NCBI GenBank assembly: GCA_036867785.1
Contig: CP145411.1
Span: 868,001-932,000, forward strand
Direction of reading: 5' to 3'
Length of the DNA: 64,000 nucleotides
Source of the DNA: Plasmodiophora brassicae
Taxonomy: Eukaryota; Endomyxa: Phytomyxea; Phytomyxea; Plasmodiophorida
Shown: positions 11,501-22,640 of the stretch, one piece after another
Layout of the letters: every line of letters begins with the position of its first letter
How positions within the stretch are numbered: position 1 is the first letter of the stretch
The notes under the pieces: model-generated
The model's database searches: none
Seen by the model: only the letters and a program-made list of their open reading frames with translations
What the model was told of the DNA's origin: nothing
Position numbers and translations under genes: made by a program

Positions 11501-14500
11501 TCCCGATCGTCGTCCCGTCCCTCGAGCAGCTGTTCGACCTGGGCGTGGCGACCTGGACACCCGCCGTCAAACGAATCGTGCCCCGCCTCGCCCATGCCGT
11601 CATCGTCGCGTACGATCGGTACCGTCAGGCGGGCCTGGCGCTTGACGCCGACCGCCTGAAAGCGGTGCTCGCCTGCGGCACCGACGAATCGGCGGCGCTG
11701 GCCCGGTTCGTGGCCCGGCACACGTCCCTGGCCAAGCTGCCCACAGCCGGCGATGGCGCCAAGCTCGACATGCTGCTGGGTCCCGACCTGCAACCGATGG
11801 CGTCGGCACCAGACCTGCCCGACAGCGCCCGCGCCCTGCTCGCCCAAGAGGCGCTCGCTCGTGGGCAACCTCAGAAGGTGCCGGAATACATCGGGGCCGT
11901 CGTCGACGCCCAGGAGCCGACCGCGGCGCGCGCCCTCGCCCTGCTCCTGCGCGCGCAGGCCTCGTGGGCGGGCACATCGTCATCTGCCGCGACCGCGTCA
12001 GACCAGTTCGTGCTCGGGTCCGTCTCCCCCTCGTATCGAATCCGATGCCTGTCCCGTCCGCTCTGACCACGTCAGCAGGTGGGAATGGGAACAGTACCGC
12101 AACGTGGACGGCGGGCACCTCGCCGCCGACGACGCCATCGTCAAGGGTGCACCGGCGGCCCTGCCCGACCTGGGCGTGCCCGAATCGTTCTGGAGCGACG
12201 TGCGCGCGTCCGTCGCGATCGCCGCCCGGTCGCGCGCCTGGCAGCAACTTCAGAACGGTGTCGCCCTGGTCGTCGCCGCCCTCCGGCAGTGCCGACGGTC
12301 GGTCGTCGACCTGCGCCAGTTGCACACGATCCTGTCGCCGTTGCTCGCTGACGCGACCGACATGATCGCCTGGTTCCGCGAGCACCACGACGACGCCATC
12401 GCCGACGACGGCGTCGTCGTCCAGCGCCATGCGATCCACCTGTCGTACGGGTTGCGCTTCTCGTCGGCCCACGACCTCGTGTCGCAGGACGAATGGCTGT
12501 GGTCGCTCTGGTTCATGCCGATCGCCCGGCTCGACGTCGACCTCGTCTATTCGCTCCTGCAGTGGACGCTGTGGGCGCTGTTCCACGCCCGCGAATGGCA
12601 GACGCTGGTCGACCTGGCCGACCGGTTCGACGCGCTGACCGACGCGTTCTACAGCGCCCAGCACATCCACTACGTCATCTACGCGCAGGCGCGGCTTCGC
12701 GAGCGCGCCGAATCGGTGCTGAACGGGGCCGTGCACGACCTGGACGTCCTCGACCAGGACATGGCCCGGTTGCGGGACGAGATCGCCGCCCGGCGCCAGC
12801 TGAAACGCAGCCGCCTGGGCAAGATGGAGGAGGACCAGAAGCTGGCGGCCGCCACCGACGTGTACAACGGGAAGCGGACGGCGCTGAAGCAGGCCGTCGA
12901 CGACGCCACCGATCGGGTCGGGCGGGACCGGGCGCGACTGGACCGGTTCGCCCGGCTCCAGGACGAGGTCGAGCGGGACCGGAACGCGACCCTGCGGAAG
13001 CTGGAGCAGGCCAGGCACGCGCTGTACGCCGGCATGGACGGCGTCGGCCGCCTGCACGACGTCGTCCCGCTGTACGAGAAGCTGATCGAGTTCTGCCGCG
13101 CCAAGCAGGAGACGCTGGTCCTCCTGCGGGCCCTGCTGGACCTGGCCGCCGTCCTGCTGTGCCTTGGGCGGCGCCCGGACGCGATCGACATCTGGCGGAA
13201 CGTGGTCGAGACGGTGGACGCTGGCCAGGGCGACGCGTTCGAGCGCGTTGGCGTCTGGGGCTGCCTGTACGGTTGCATCGCGTATGGGCGCCTGGCCCAG
13301 CAGTTGCCGGGCGATCTGGGGGCGCGCGCCGACGCCGCCGATCGCATCTCGTTGATGGCGTCGGCGATCCTGTCGATGACGGGCGAGCACGCGCAGGTGG
13401 CCGCCCAGCTGGCCACGAGGGCGCTGCCGGCGCCCGTCTTCCCCGGCACCGACATCATGCTGCGACCCGACCGCGTCCACGTTGGCGACGCCCTGGCCGC
13501 CTTCGAGTTCGCAGGTCGCGAGTTGCTGGGCAGCGCCGACGACGACGGCGGCCTGAAGGCGTTGCCGGTCGTGTCGATCCTGATTTCTGTCGCGAGGACG
13601 TCGGCCGGCGACCTGGACAGGACCGTCGCCGGTCTGGCCATGCAGGTGCAGGCCTGTTTGCAGGTCGGGCAGCCTGCCGAGGCGGTCGACATCCTGTCGC
13701 GACTGTTCCGCGCCGCCGACGCCCCCGACGACGTCCAGGGCCGGCGCCGGTCCCGCTCGACGCCGCCAGACGCGCTGATCCCGCCATGGAAGAACGACGC
13801 GGCCGTATCGGAGCAGGACGCCTGCGTCAAAGCACTGTGCAACGTCGACGAGCTGCTGGCTGGGACCACGTCACCCGACGTCGTCCTCGCGTACGGGCGG
13901 CTGCTCGCCTGGCTCGTGAAGCAGGGCAGGGGGGATTGTGCTGAACCCGCGAACCGCGTCCTGGACAGGGTGACGGGCCCCCTGAAGCAAGAAGCGGTGA
14001 CGTGCAACGCAGCGCCCCCGTCGTACAGCTGGGTGCTGACGCGAGAGATGGCAGGTTGTCGTGTCCGCTTCGATAGCGTCGTCGGCAGACTGCGTCCAGC
14101 GCTGCGACGACGCGCTACGAAACGGTGCGGCCGTCGGTCGCCAATGGTTCACCGTCCGGATGATGCAGGTGGACGCGCTGCTGGCCATGGGCAACCTTCG
14201 CGACGCCGACACCATCGCGGGTACGGTCGTCGCCGCCGCTGACAGCGTCCACGAGCGATCCGTCCGACGACGTTGCCTGTTGGCGCGCGCCGAGGTCCTC
14301 GCCATCCGAGGCGACGAAGACGGCGCCGTCGCCGTCTTCGAGACGCTGGACGACGCGACGCTGGCCGCCCGGTTTTGCGAAGGGTACCTTGCGTTCGCCG
14401 GCGTCCTGTGCCATCGCCGCCAGACCGGCGACGTGCAACGCGCCGTTGATCTACTGCGGCAGGCGCAGGACGTGCTGGAGGGCACGTCGTCGGCCATGCA

Positions 14501-15700
14501 GGTCACCGTGTTCCGATCCCGATACTTCCCCGTCATACGCCCGATGATCCTGACGCGCGTCGCCCTGTGCGAGGCGACGGGCGACGGCGCCAACGCCAAC
14601 GAGGCAGCGCGTCTGCTCGCACTGCTACCCGGGCCAAGCCCATATCTCCAGGCCAAGGTCCTTCACCTACAGGTTAGCCGCCTCTCTCTCTATCGCTTCT
14701 GGCGATCTGTCGTGCTGACCGTACCGTCTCGCAGGCAAACGTGTGCGATACGCCAGCGGAAGCTGTTCGCCTCGCTCTGGAATCGGCGAATACGATCGTC
14801 GGGAAATGTGGGCAGGAGCCGTTGCCGTTGCAGCGTGCCCTGGTCCTGGCAGCGACGCGCTACTGGAAGGGGCTCGGCGATCGTGGCCGTTCGGCCTGCG
14901 CCCTGTACGACGCGTGCCGGGTTCGGTCGGCGGCCGTCAAGCTGGAGCGCGATGTCGTGGAGGCTGCGGCTGCCGTTGCCAACGTCGACAGGCTGGACGC
15001 GGGCGTGCTTCGCGACCTGCGCGATCTGTATGTGGCGTTCGTGCTGGAGAGTGGCGCCGCCGAGACCGAAGCGAACGCGAGGAAGGAGTTGAAGCTGACC
15101 GGGGCCGACGTGGCTCAGATGCTGATCTGCTGTCGAGCCGACCTGGAGCGTCTCAGCTGGCGGGATTCGTCATGCGAGGTGCTCAGGCGTCAGCTGCCGC
15201 TCCTGCATAGTTGGTTACGAGACAGCGTCCCCGCGTACAAGGCCACCACACTCGAGGCGATCAGTTACGACGGCGACGGGGCGGTCGCGTCCGTGCCCGC
15301 CGACACGGTCTGCATGTGCTGGCAACCGGCGGACGACACCAGCGACGTGTCGCTGCTATTCATGGCAACGGGCGCGCCTCTGGTTCTCGGTTCGCTCGTC
15401 GTTCGCCGATCTGCTGTCGCGAGCGTATTCGACGCCATCGGTCGGTGGAGACAGGAGGAGAACGCGCCGACCAGCGCGGCATCTCTCTGGCGCACCATCT
15501 CCAGTGCCCTTCTCGGCGACGGCGCCGAGTTCACCGTGCCGGACGGAGCGCCCCCGCCATCCGCCAACCTCGCGCCCATGCTGCAACGACTGTTCGACGT
15601 CGACGGTGCCCAGATGGCCACGGACCCGGCCGTCTCGTGCGTCCTGCGATCCATCCTGGCCAAGGTGCCTGCGGCCGGCACCAGCCCCGGCCAGTCATGA
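8595..15700 (+). CDS. CFAP54: CFAP54, axonemal central-apparatus protein
   Basis: Very large structural protein of the ciliary central pair (C1d projection with CFAP46, CFAP74 and CFAP221 in studied species). The N-terminal exon matches the family closely: LLYNGTIHLYRMCKPLL followed by FLNWSIVAMETSLPL and RYLSWRVTLYS (about 9165-9340). A fibronectin-like segment near 10850-11080 (LYGRDALLGTNVSI, VRGLSPNLPYVFAAQP) is the diagnostic middle of CFAP54. The tail at about 15310 (VCMCWQPADD ... LLFMATGAPLVLGSL) fits the family C-terminus. Introns seen: about 9418-9467 (after AAAK), near 12007-12064, 14063-14079 and 14673-14735. Long exons give roughly 2,250 residues, shorter than human CFAP54 (about 3,100). 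The start may be this Met or MAMAIDIE at 8631. Together with the SHIPPO gene it implies a motile flagellum. Confidence 0.9.
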
Positions 15701-15945
15701 TCAATAGACACGTCGCATCCAGTATGGTCTATAGCGGCCTGCCCCCCTCCCATGCGGTTTAGTAGCAGGTCGCGTTATCTCCGCCGTCGATTCGTCCACG
15801 AAGAAAAAGGCGTTAACTGCGTTGGCGGTTCCGGAAATAGCATCAGGCCGCCCGTCGTCGGGTTCGTTCACGGCAGCAACGCAGCGGCGGACTTTTTCTG
15901 CATTCAGGTTCACGAGCGCAAAGGGTCGTCATCGTCCTCGTCATC

Positions 15946-16527
15946 ATGGTGCATCGCGCGGCCCTGGTCCTTGCGGTTTGCAGCGCGGCGCTGATCGCGG
16001 TCGCTGCCGCCTCGGATAACGACACGTTCATGGCGAGCGCGCAGGAGCTGGTCCAGAAGCATCCGCGTGCGGCGGCCGAGGCGATTATGGCGCTGGCGGC
16101 AACGTCCCTGTTCGGCTTCCGCCGTGTCGCGACGGCATCGACGTTGTACTACCTGAACAAGAACGCGGCCGAGCGAGACGCCAACGGTGCAGGCGAACAG
16201 CCCGCGCTCGACCCGACCGAAGACCTGTTCACGATGAATGGCATGCACTCGCTGGCGTCGAAGTCGAACAACGAGCGTCTGGCTGCCGCGAAGAACACGA
16301 TCCGTCATCGCGTTCTGCGTCCATTGAACGAACGGTACTATCGACTGTACAAGCACGTCAAGGACACGCACGTCAAACCGGTTCTCGGGGTCCACAGTGA
16401 CAAGGCCATGGTCTTTGGAGCACCCGCCTCCGTCATTGCCATGTCGAAGACGGCTGCTACCGCAGCGGGTTTGGCCGTCGGCGCCTACGTCTACCTCGGC
16501 AACTCCAACAAGACCGCGACGCCCTAG
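15946..16527 (+). CDS. Secretory-pathway membrane protein, copy 1 of a tandem pair
   Basis: Unknown function. 193 residues, no intron. A signal peptide (HRAALVLAVCSAALIAVAAAS) is followed by a short amphipathic stretch (ELVQKHPRAAAEAI), a hydrophobic segment around residues 45-68 ending in YYLNKNAAERD, a charged middle with LNERYYRLYKHVK near residue 125, and a C-terminal hydrophobic helix (SKTAATAAGLAVGAYVYLG). This suggests an ER or endomembrane protein with one or two membrane helices. The next gene downstream is a clear paralogue with the same layout. No family is recognised; the resemblance between the two copies shows selection on the protein. Confidence 0.75.
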   Translation: MVHRAALVLAVCSAALIAVAAASDNDTFMASAQELVQKHPRAAAEAIMALAATSLFGFRRVATASTLYYLNKNAAERDANGAGEQPALDPTEDLFTMNGMHSLASKSNNERLAAAKNTIRHRVLRPLNERYYRLYKHVKDTHVKPVLGVHSDKAMVFGAPASVIAMSKTAATAAGLAVGAYVYLGNSNKTATP

Positions 16528-16782
16528 GCGAATCGCCCCAATACATACCTTTCGGTGACTGTCCACCAGCAGACTGGACTCATTAGCTGAGGCTGTTGGT
16601 TGCCTGACCGCCAACTCGATATCTATCCACCACGTCGGCGGCACAATGTCCCGCTGTCCCGCGAACTACCTAAAAATAGGTTTCAGCCACGCTCGTCGTG
16701 ACTCGTGACTCTCGCCGGAACCGGAGCCGCACTTCGATCTGGTCGGACAGAAGGGCCATAAGGCGACCGGGTCGTCGTCCTC

Positions 16783-17376
16783 ATGCCGCACAGGTTCGTT
16801 GTTATAGCGCTCTGCAGCATTGCTGCCCTCGCGCTGCAGTTCGCCGGCGTCAGGGCCGGTGGTGGTCCCGAAGGGTTCATGGACCATGCGCAGGACCTCG
16901 TCGTGAAGCACCCACGCGAAACGGTCGAGGTGGTTGGCATACTGGCTGCGATATCGGCGTTCGGCGCTCGACGTGTCGCCGTAGCAGCCGCGTTGTACCT
17001 CCTGAACAAGAACGCCGCCCAGCGTGACGCCAGAGGATATGTCGCGTCCACGCTCGCCCGAAAGAACGATGTGTTCACCACGGAAGGTCTGCGATCCCTG
17101 TCCTCAAAGTCGACCAGCGAACGCTTGGCATCCGTGTGGAAGACGCTCGGGCATCACATTATGCACCCGGTGAACGAACGCTATTACGGCTTGTACAAGC
17201 GCGTCAAGGGCAAGTTCATCCGGCCAGTGTTCGGGTCATCGGCGGACAAGGTCATGGTCTATGGCGGGCCGGGGGCCGCCTTATTCGCATCCAAGTCGGC
17301 TGCGGTCGTGCTGGCCTTGGGCGTGGCCGCATACATGTTCCTCAATAAGCCCACAGCACCAGGTTCAGCATCGTAG
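16783..17376 (+). CDS. Secretory-pathway membrane protein, copy 2 of a tandem pair
   Basis: Unknown function, 197 residues, no intron. Paralogue of the gene 255 bp upstream: signal peptide (IALCSIAALALQFAGVRA), DLVVKHPRETVEVV, the shared block ALYLLNKNAAQRDA, SLSSKSTSERLASVWKTL, the shared block PVNERYYGLYKRVKGKF, and a C-terminal hydrophobic helix (SAAVVLALGVAAYMFLN). Conservation is highest in the two short blocks and the region just before the last helix (DKVMVYG / DKAMVFG). The copies differ at many residues, so the duplication is not recent. The stop lies 49 bp from the stop of the convergent ABCB gene. Confidence 0.75.
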   Translation: MPHRFVVIALCSIAALALQFAGVRAGGGPEGFMDHAQDLVVKHPRETVEVVGILAAISAFGARRVAVAAALYLLNKNAAQRDARGYVASTLARKNDVFTTEGLRSLSSKSTSERLASVWKTLGHHIMHPVNERYYGLYKRVKGKFIRPVFGSSADKVMVYGGPGAALFASKSAAVVLALGVAAYMFLNKPTAPGSAS

Positions 17377-17424
17377 GCGAACGAACCCGCCCTTCGCAAT
17401 ACAAACTCGGTTACGTGTTGAAAC

Positions 17425-20400
17425 CTATGGTGCATTGATGTTCTGCTCAACGACAAGGTCGTGGTAGAGCCCACGCTTGGCGAACAAGTCGGCATGATTG
17501 CCGCTCTCGACGATCATGCCGTTCTGAAACACGAAAATAACGTCGGCATTCTGGATGGCGCTCAGGCGATGAGCGATCGCCACCGTAGTTCGACCCCGGG
17601 CGGCTTTGTCGAGCGCCTCCTGCACCACTCGCTCCGATTCTGGATCCAGGGCAGACGTTGCCTCATCTGTCCACCAAGCGGTCAGACCCCACGTGTGCAA
17701 CAAGCAGATCGACCGTGCGGACCCAGCAAGAGGATACGCGGCTGCCTGATCAGGGCGCGAGCGATAGCAATTCGTTGCTTCTGGCCACCAGACAGCTGCG
17801 TGCCCCTGGCGCCGACAGGCGTGTTGTAGCCATTTGGTAGCGACATTATGAAATCGTGGATGTTTGCCTCCTTGCAGCTTGCTTCGATTTCGGATTGGGT
17901 CGGTAGGGAATCGGCGTACCCAGCCCCGTATGCGACATTCTCGCCGATGGTCAACATGGCAAACAGGCTCGGTTCTTGCGATACGATACCAATCGCCGAC
18001 CGGTACGACGACAGGTGCAAATCCGCGATGTTTACCCCGTCGACGAGAATCGACCCACCGGTGACATTGTAGAAACGTTCGATCAGCGACACGACTGTCG
18101 ACTTTCCAGACCCACCTGCCAACGGCTCACATCGACAACGCCAGAGACGCAATAGAGCAACGTACTAGGGCCAACCAGAGCGACAAACTGTCCAGGTTTG
18201 ACATCCAGGTCGATCCCTCTGAGAACAGGAACCGTCGGGCGGAGAGGATAACAGAAGGCAACATTCCTGAATTCGATCGACCCACGAACGGTCTTAGGGT
18301 CGACGCGAATCCCGTCCGGGGAGTCACTATCGATAAGCGGCCGCTTCTCGAGCAGTCGTATGATGGCTTCTCCAGAATCTTTGGCGCGGTAAAGGTCGGG
18401 TGCATATCCAAACGCTCGTCCAGCAGACGTACTCCTACGTTGAAAACACTTAATGCTTCATGGCAAAGGGTTCTACACGAGTACGTCTTGATTGTACCCG
18501 AAAACGAGAGCGATAAACACCACCATCATCTGATCGATCTGGTAGCCCTCATATGCAATGAGGCGGCCACCATACCAGAACACCAGGGAGTTCACCAGGA
18601 AGATCATCGACTGTGACAAGGCGAACGCCCATGTCCCGAGAGTTGCATTGCGCACCCCATCCCGGAACGGTTCATCGAGCATCGCCACATATCGGTCATG
18701 ATCACACGACAACGACTGGACAGCCCGGATGGCAGCAACAGATTCGCAGGCCACCTGTGCTGAACGCGCATAGGCTAGATGTTCGCTGGGATTTCAGCAT
18801 ACGAATGCTACCGGGACTACGATGTACCTTCTTTCGACTTCTCTGAGAAATGCGCCAGTATTCGAACCCGGACCAGGCCAGATCCAATCATCAGAGGCAC
18901 TGTGCAGAGGGAAATAAGAAACCGTGATGCCAAATACAGCGGTAACTACAGACTGACGCCCGCAAACGCCAACCAGCGCCAGCTTCCACCCGTATGCGAC
19001 CGATACGGTAACGCAGGCGACGAGGTTCACTATCACTTGCAGGATGGTGGCCAGAATTGCCCCGGATGCGCCTTGTACTTGTTGTGCGTCTCTGGCGAGA
19101 CTTGCTGTGAGGGCCCCGACGGAATGCTCTTCGTAGTCAAAGAAGGAACTATCCTGACGAAGAATTGCGGCGAGCGCGCGTTGACGAATCCGTTCCGTCA
19201 GCAATTCGCCAGCAACGCCGAATCCGCCATTCTGCATAGCGGTGACGGCGACCGTCGCGATTCCTAGCAGCAAGAACGCCAACGACATCATGTTTGCATC
19301 GTGCTCTGTGTTCGGCCCAGGTTGGGCAAACAACTGAAACAGTCGTCAGCACGATTGATTAGCGCGACTAACGGAAACCACCTGGATGATGGTTGCGAAA
19401 ATGATGGCGAACGCTGGATATACCAAGCCGTTGGCGCTCGCTGCAAGGAAGGCGGGGATGGTGATTGTTAGCTCAGGACGGTTCATCCTGAACATGTACG
19501 ATAGAACTTTCCAAGATGATAGGCGGGGCTGGCGATCGGTGAGCTCAATCGTGACATCCTGGCTGGCAACTGTCTGTGGGGCGCGAACACCAGCATCGAT
19601 TCGCTCATCTTGGGCTTGAACAGGGTTCACACTGAACGTCTCAATTAACGGTTCGCTTGGTTGGGGTACCCGGTCGGCGCTCGCGATTTGCTGACTGCGA
19701 ACCATCTCTGCGTACACACCACCAGCTCGAATCAGTTCAACATGAGTCCCATCCTCAATGACGTGCCCGCCGCGTTCCAGAACGATAATGCGGTCTGCGT
19801 TCTTGACGGTCGACAAACGGTGTGCAACGACAACAGTTGTTCTTGACTTTGACGCAGCATCTAACGCGGCCTGAACAATTCGCTCGGACGCAGTATCCAG
19901 CGCCGAAGTTGCTTCGTCTGCAGAGGTTACTGTAAGACACGACACCAGAACGAGGACTCTCTCAGAGCAGACCAAGCAAGAGAATACGTGGATTCGACAG
20001 GATTGCCCTCGCAATTGCAATTCGTTGTTTCTGACCTCCAGACAGACGACCTCCACGTTCGCCCACTTCACTGTCATACCCCTGGGGTAGTTTCATAACG
20101 AAACCATGCGCGTTCGCCAGTTTGCACGCCTCCACAATGCGGTCGTGACGTTCTAATTGGGACATTTCCTTGCGCTGCTTATCAGTGAAGCCGAGCGATA
20201 TGTTGTCACTTACCGTTCCGTCGAATAGAACAGGTTCCTGCGACAGATTCAAGTGTCAGACTTCATTATACGGCTCCAGTCCTTGAATATACCTGAGAAA
20301 CCAGTCCGATCTGGCTGCGAAGCCATGACAAGTTCAAATCAGTAAGGGGGATGCCATCCAGTGCGACTGTTCCGGAATCAGGATCATAGAAGCGTTCGAT

Positions 20401-22120
20401 CAGTTGGACGATAGTCGACTTTCCACCACCGCTAGCACCTTACGATAACATCAGCCAGAGAGAAGATGTACAACATTGATTGCTTGATCGGACCTACGAC
20501 CGCGACTGTTGTTCCTGCCTTGATGTCCAATTTAAAGCCATCTAAGACGACTACGCCAGGGCGAGAAGGGTATGCGAACTGCCAAGGTGATCTATTTCAA
20601 GACAATAGTAGTAATTCTGAGCCATGTCTTCGTTTACCTGAACATCCTTGAATGTTATGTGGCCTTTCAGTTCGGATTCAGGAATAAGCTTTCCGTTGCG
20701 ATCGTAGGGATCAATCTTTGGGGCGATATCGATGGTTTGGAACAGTTTCGCACCAGCACTCTTCGCCATCGAAAACGCTTGAAAATCGGGTGCGACTTGT
20801 CCAAGCGCAAGCGACCCAATAAGAACACCGAAGAACACGCTCACAATATTGCCTGCAGATTTGTCAATGATTGCATTTGCGAGGCGAGGTTCCTGCATGC
20901 CTGCGGTGATTTCACCCTTCGACAGTAGTATATAGCCATAGTAGAATGCAAGTGAGTACGCGAAGTAGTTGAACCCAAATTGGATCCCAAAACCAATTCC
21001 AGTGACCTAAGCCGAGTATTCTGTTTAGCTAAATCCCATTCAGCATGCTGCACTCGTAGCCTACCATAGCTTTCTTCTTCCCTTGCTTTCGAGCCTTGGC
21101 GAGCTCTTCGTTATACCTCGTCGCGACACGTTGCTGAATGCCGAATGCTGTCACTGTTCTTACAGACGTAATGGCCTCTTCCGCGATGCTGCCTGCTGAT
21201 GCATAACTTGACAGGATACGCGTGTGGAACTTGCTGACAGCCAAGTTCGTAATAGAGCCGCTGAGTACCATAATCGGGACGACAGACGTCAGGATTAATG
21301 CGAGTCTCCATGAGCGACTGAATGCGACGGCAAAACCTGCCACGAACATGGTGATCTGTTGGCAGGCAAGCGGGACCTTGTCACTGATTCCGTCCTGGAC
21401 CAGTAGGGTATCTGACGTGATGCGCGTTGCGACTTCGCCCGCGCCAACCTTGTCAAAGAATGCAACCGGCTGTCTCAGAACTGCCTTCAGGTAATCGGCT
21501 CGCAGGCAGAACGTCTTCGGCAACCGTTTAGAACGCAGTCAGCGATGGATGTGCCAATTGCTCGGGGTCACCTGTCGCTCACCGGTGTATATGAACGGCG
21601 CCATGAAGAAGTATGTGGCCAGCAAAGTTAACACTAGAGTGGAAGAAGAAACGTCAGCATGTGGTTTGTCGATTCAGTTCCGGACAGTTGGTACCTCCAA
21701 GGTACAAGAAATACAGAGTGATGTGGGCCGTTCTCTGAGCCAGCTCGTCGGCAGTGATAATATCACCGACATGTTTCTGTGCCTCCCATTGTGCGAACGT
21801 ATCAATGAGCGCACCGAAGACGAGCCTGCAATCGGAGCTGAGCCACTATGCCTGACATTTACCAAGGCCGTACGATATCAGGGGACGAGCCGCTCCTGTC
21901 GCCATCGACATAATAATGCCGACCCCATTCATCAACCAGTCGCCAGATGTCGCATATCGCAACAGGTTCTACCACAGTGGCGTTTGAATGGGGCTCCATT
22001 CGAAACAGCGTACCCGAAACAAACCAAGAACCGTGTCGGTCGAACAAGGGCAACCGGGTCCGGTTTCGATGGCAGGATCGGCAAGGGGTCGTTCCCCTCC
22101 AGTTCAATCGAGGTCGACAT
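17425..22120 (-). CDS. Full-size ABC transporter, ABCB (P-glycoprotein/MDR) type
   Basis: Two transmembrane and two nucleotide-binding halves in one intron-rich gene; such pumps export lipids or xenobiotics across plasma or vacuolar membranes. Start [12 protein letters not shown] at 22120. TMD1 includes [10 protein letters not shown] and [18 protein letters not shown] (about 21450). NBD1: Walker [10 protein letters not shown] (about 20430), [14 protein letters not shown] (about 20030), DEATSALD (about 19915). TMD2 spans about 19400-18475. NBD2: GPSGSGKST (Ser codon split by an intron), [22 protein letters not shown] (about 17775), DEATSALD (about 17665). It ends [12 protein letters not shown]. 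All ATPase motifs look intact. Both Walker B aspartate codons carry a phase-1 intron at the same place (19918-19972 and 17667-17722). It converges with the tandem-paralogue gene and diverges from FIG4. Confidence 0.88.
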
Positions 22121-22640
22121 GGTGGTGCGGCCCAGTCGTCGCAGAGTGTGGGGCGACTCGGATCGGATCACGGGGTAACAACCGTCACCATGTGCCGGCC
22201 GGATTCTTCGGAGGGCGTGGGCGCTGTCGATCGCGTGGCGGCCCCGAGTGACGCTGACTGCACCGTGCAGTTGCCAGAGGTCCAGGCAACACTTGTTCGG
22301 TATTACCCCATCCTGCATATGTAGTAGTAATACTACACGAGGGAAGGTCTGACATTGCGGGGTAGGCCAATCCAGCATATCGTGTGTATTGTAGCAGTGG
22401 TCGTGTAGTGGTGCGCGAGCAGAGTACGTACGTGCCGAGACAACGAGATTTCCAGATCCGGGTCTCGTGTTGCACTTGCACTATTAGTCTATTACAGTAT
22501 TACCGATTTACCGTACTGACGTGTGGGATAATTTCGATGCGGCGTCTGTGTCTTTTTTTTGTTGAGGGTGCACGACTGGGCCACCGGGGCTGCGCCAGGC
22601 CTATCTGCGGCCGGATCGAATCGACAGATCGCATCCGAAC
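22121..22640. other. Intergenic region between divergent ABCB and FIG4 genes
   Basis: About 520 bp between two starts. It contains a small palindrome near 22320-22336 (GTAGTA-gtaa-TACTAC) and a T-rich run before the FIG4 start. No gene is recognised; it presumably holds both promoters. Confidence 0.4.

Noticed and set aside
11600-13480. 626-codon minus-strand open frame opposite CFAP54
   Set aside because: Antisense to the conserved CFAP54 middle and low in complexity (Val, Gln, Arg, Asp). It is a GC-rich shadow, as are the alternative plus frames at 12493-13944.
8595-15700. CFAP46 as the identity of the long ciliary gene
   Set aside because: The N-terminal YNGTIHLYRMCKPLL block could fit either family, but the fibronectin-like LYGRDALLGTNV...PNLPYVFA segment and the tail fit CFAP54.
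22320-22336. Short palindrome GTAGTAGTAATACTAC as an operator
   Set aside because: Six-bp arms in AT-rich spacer DNA are expected by chance. There is no second copy nearby.
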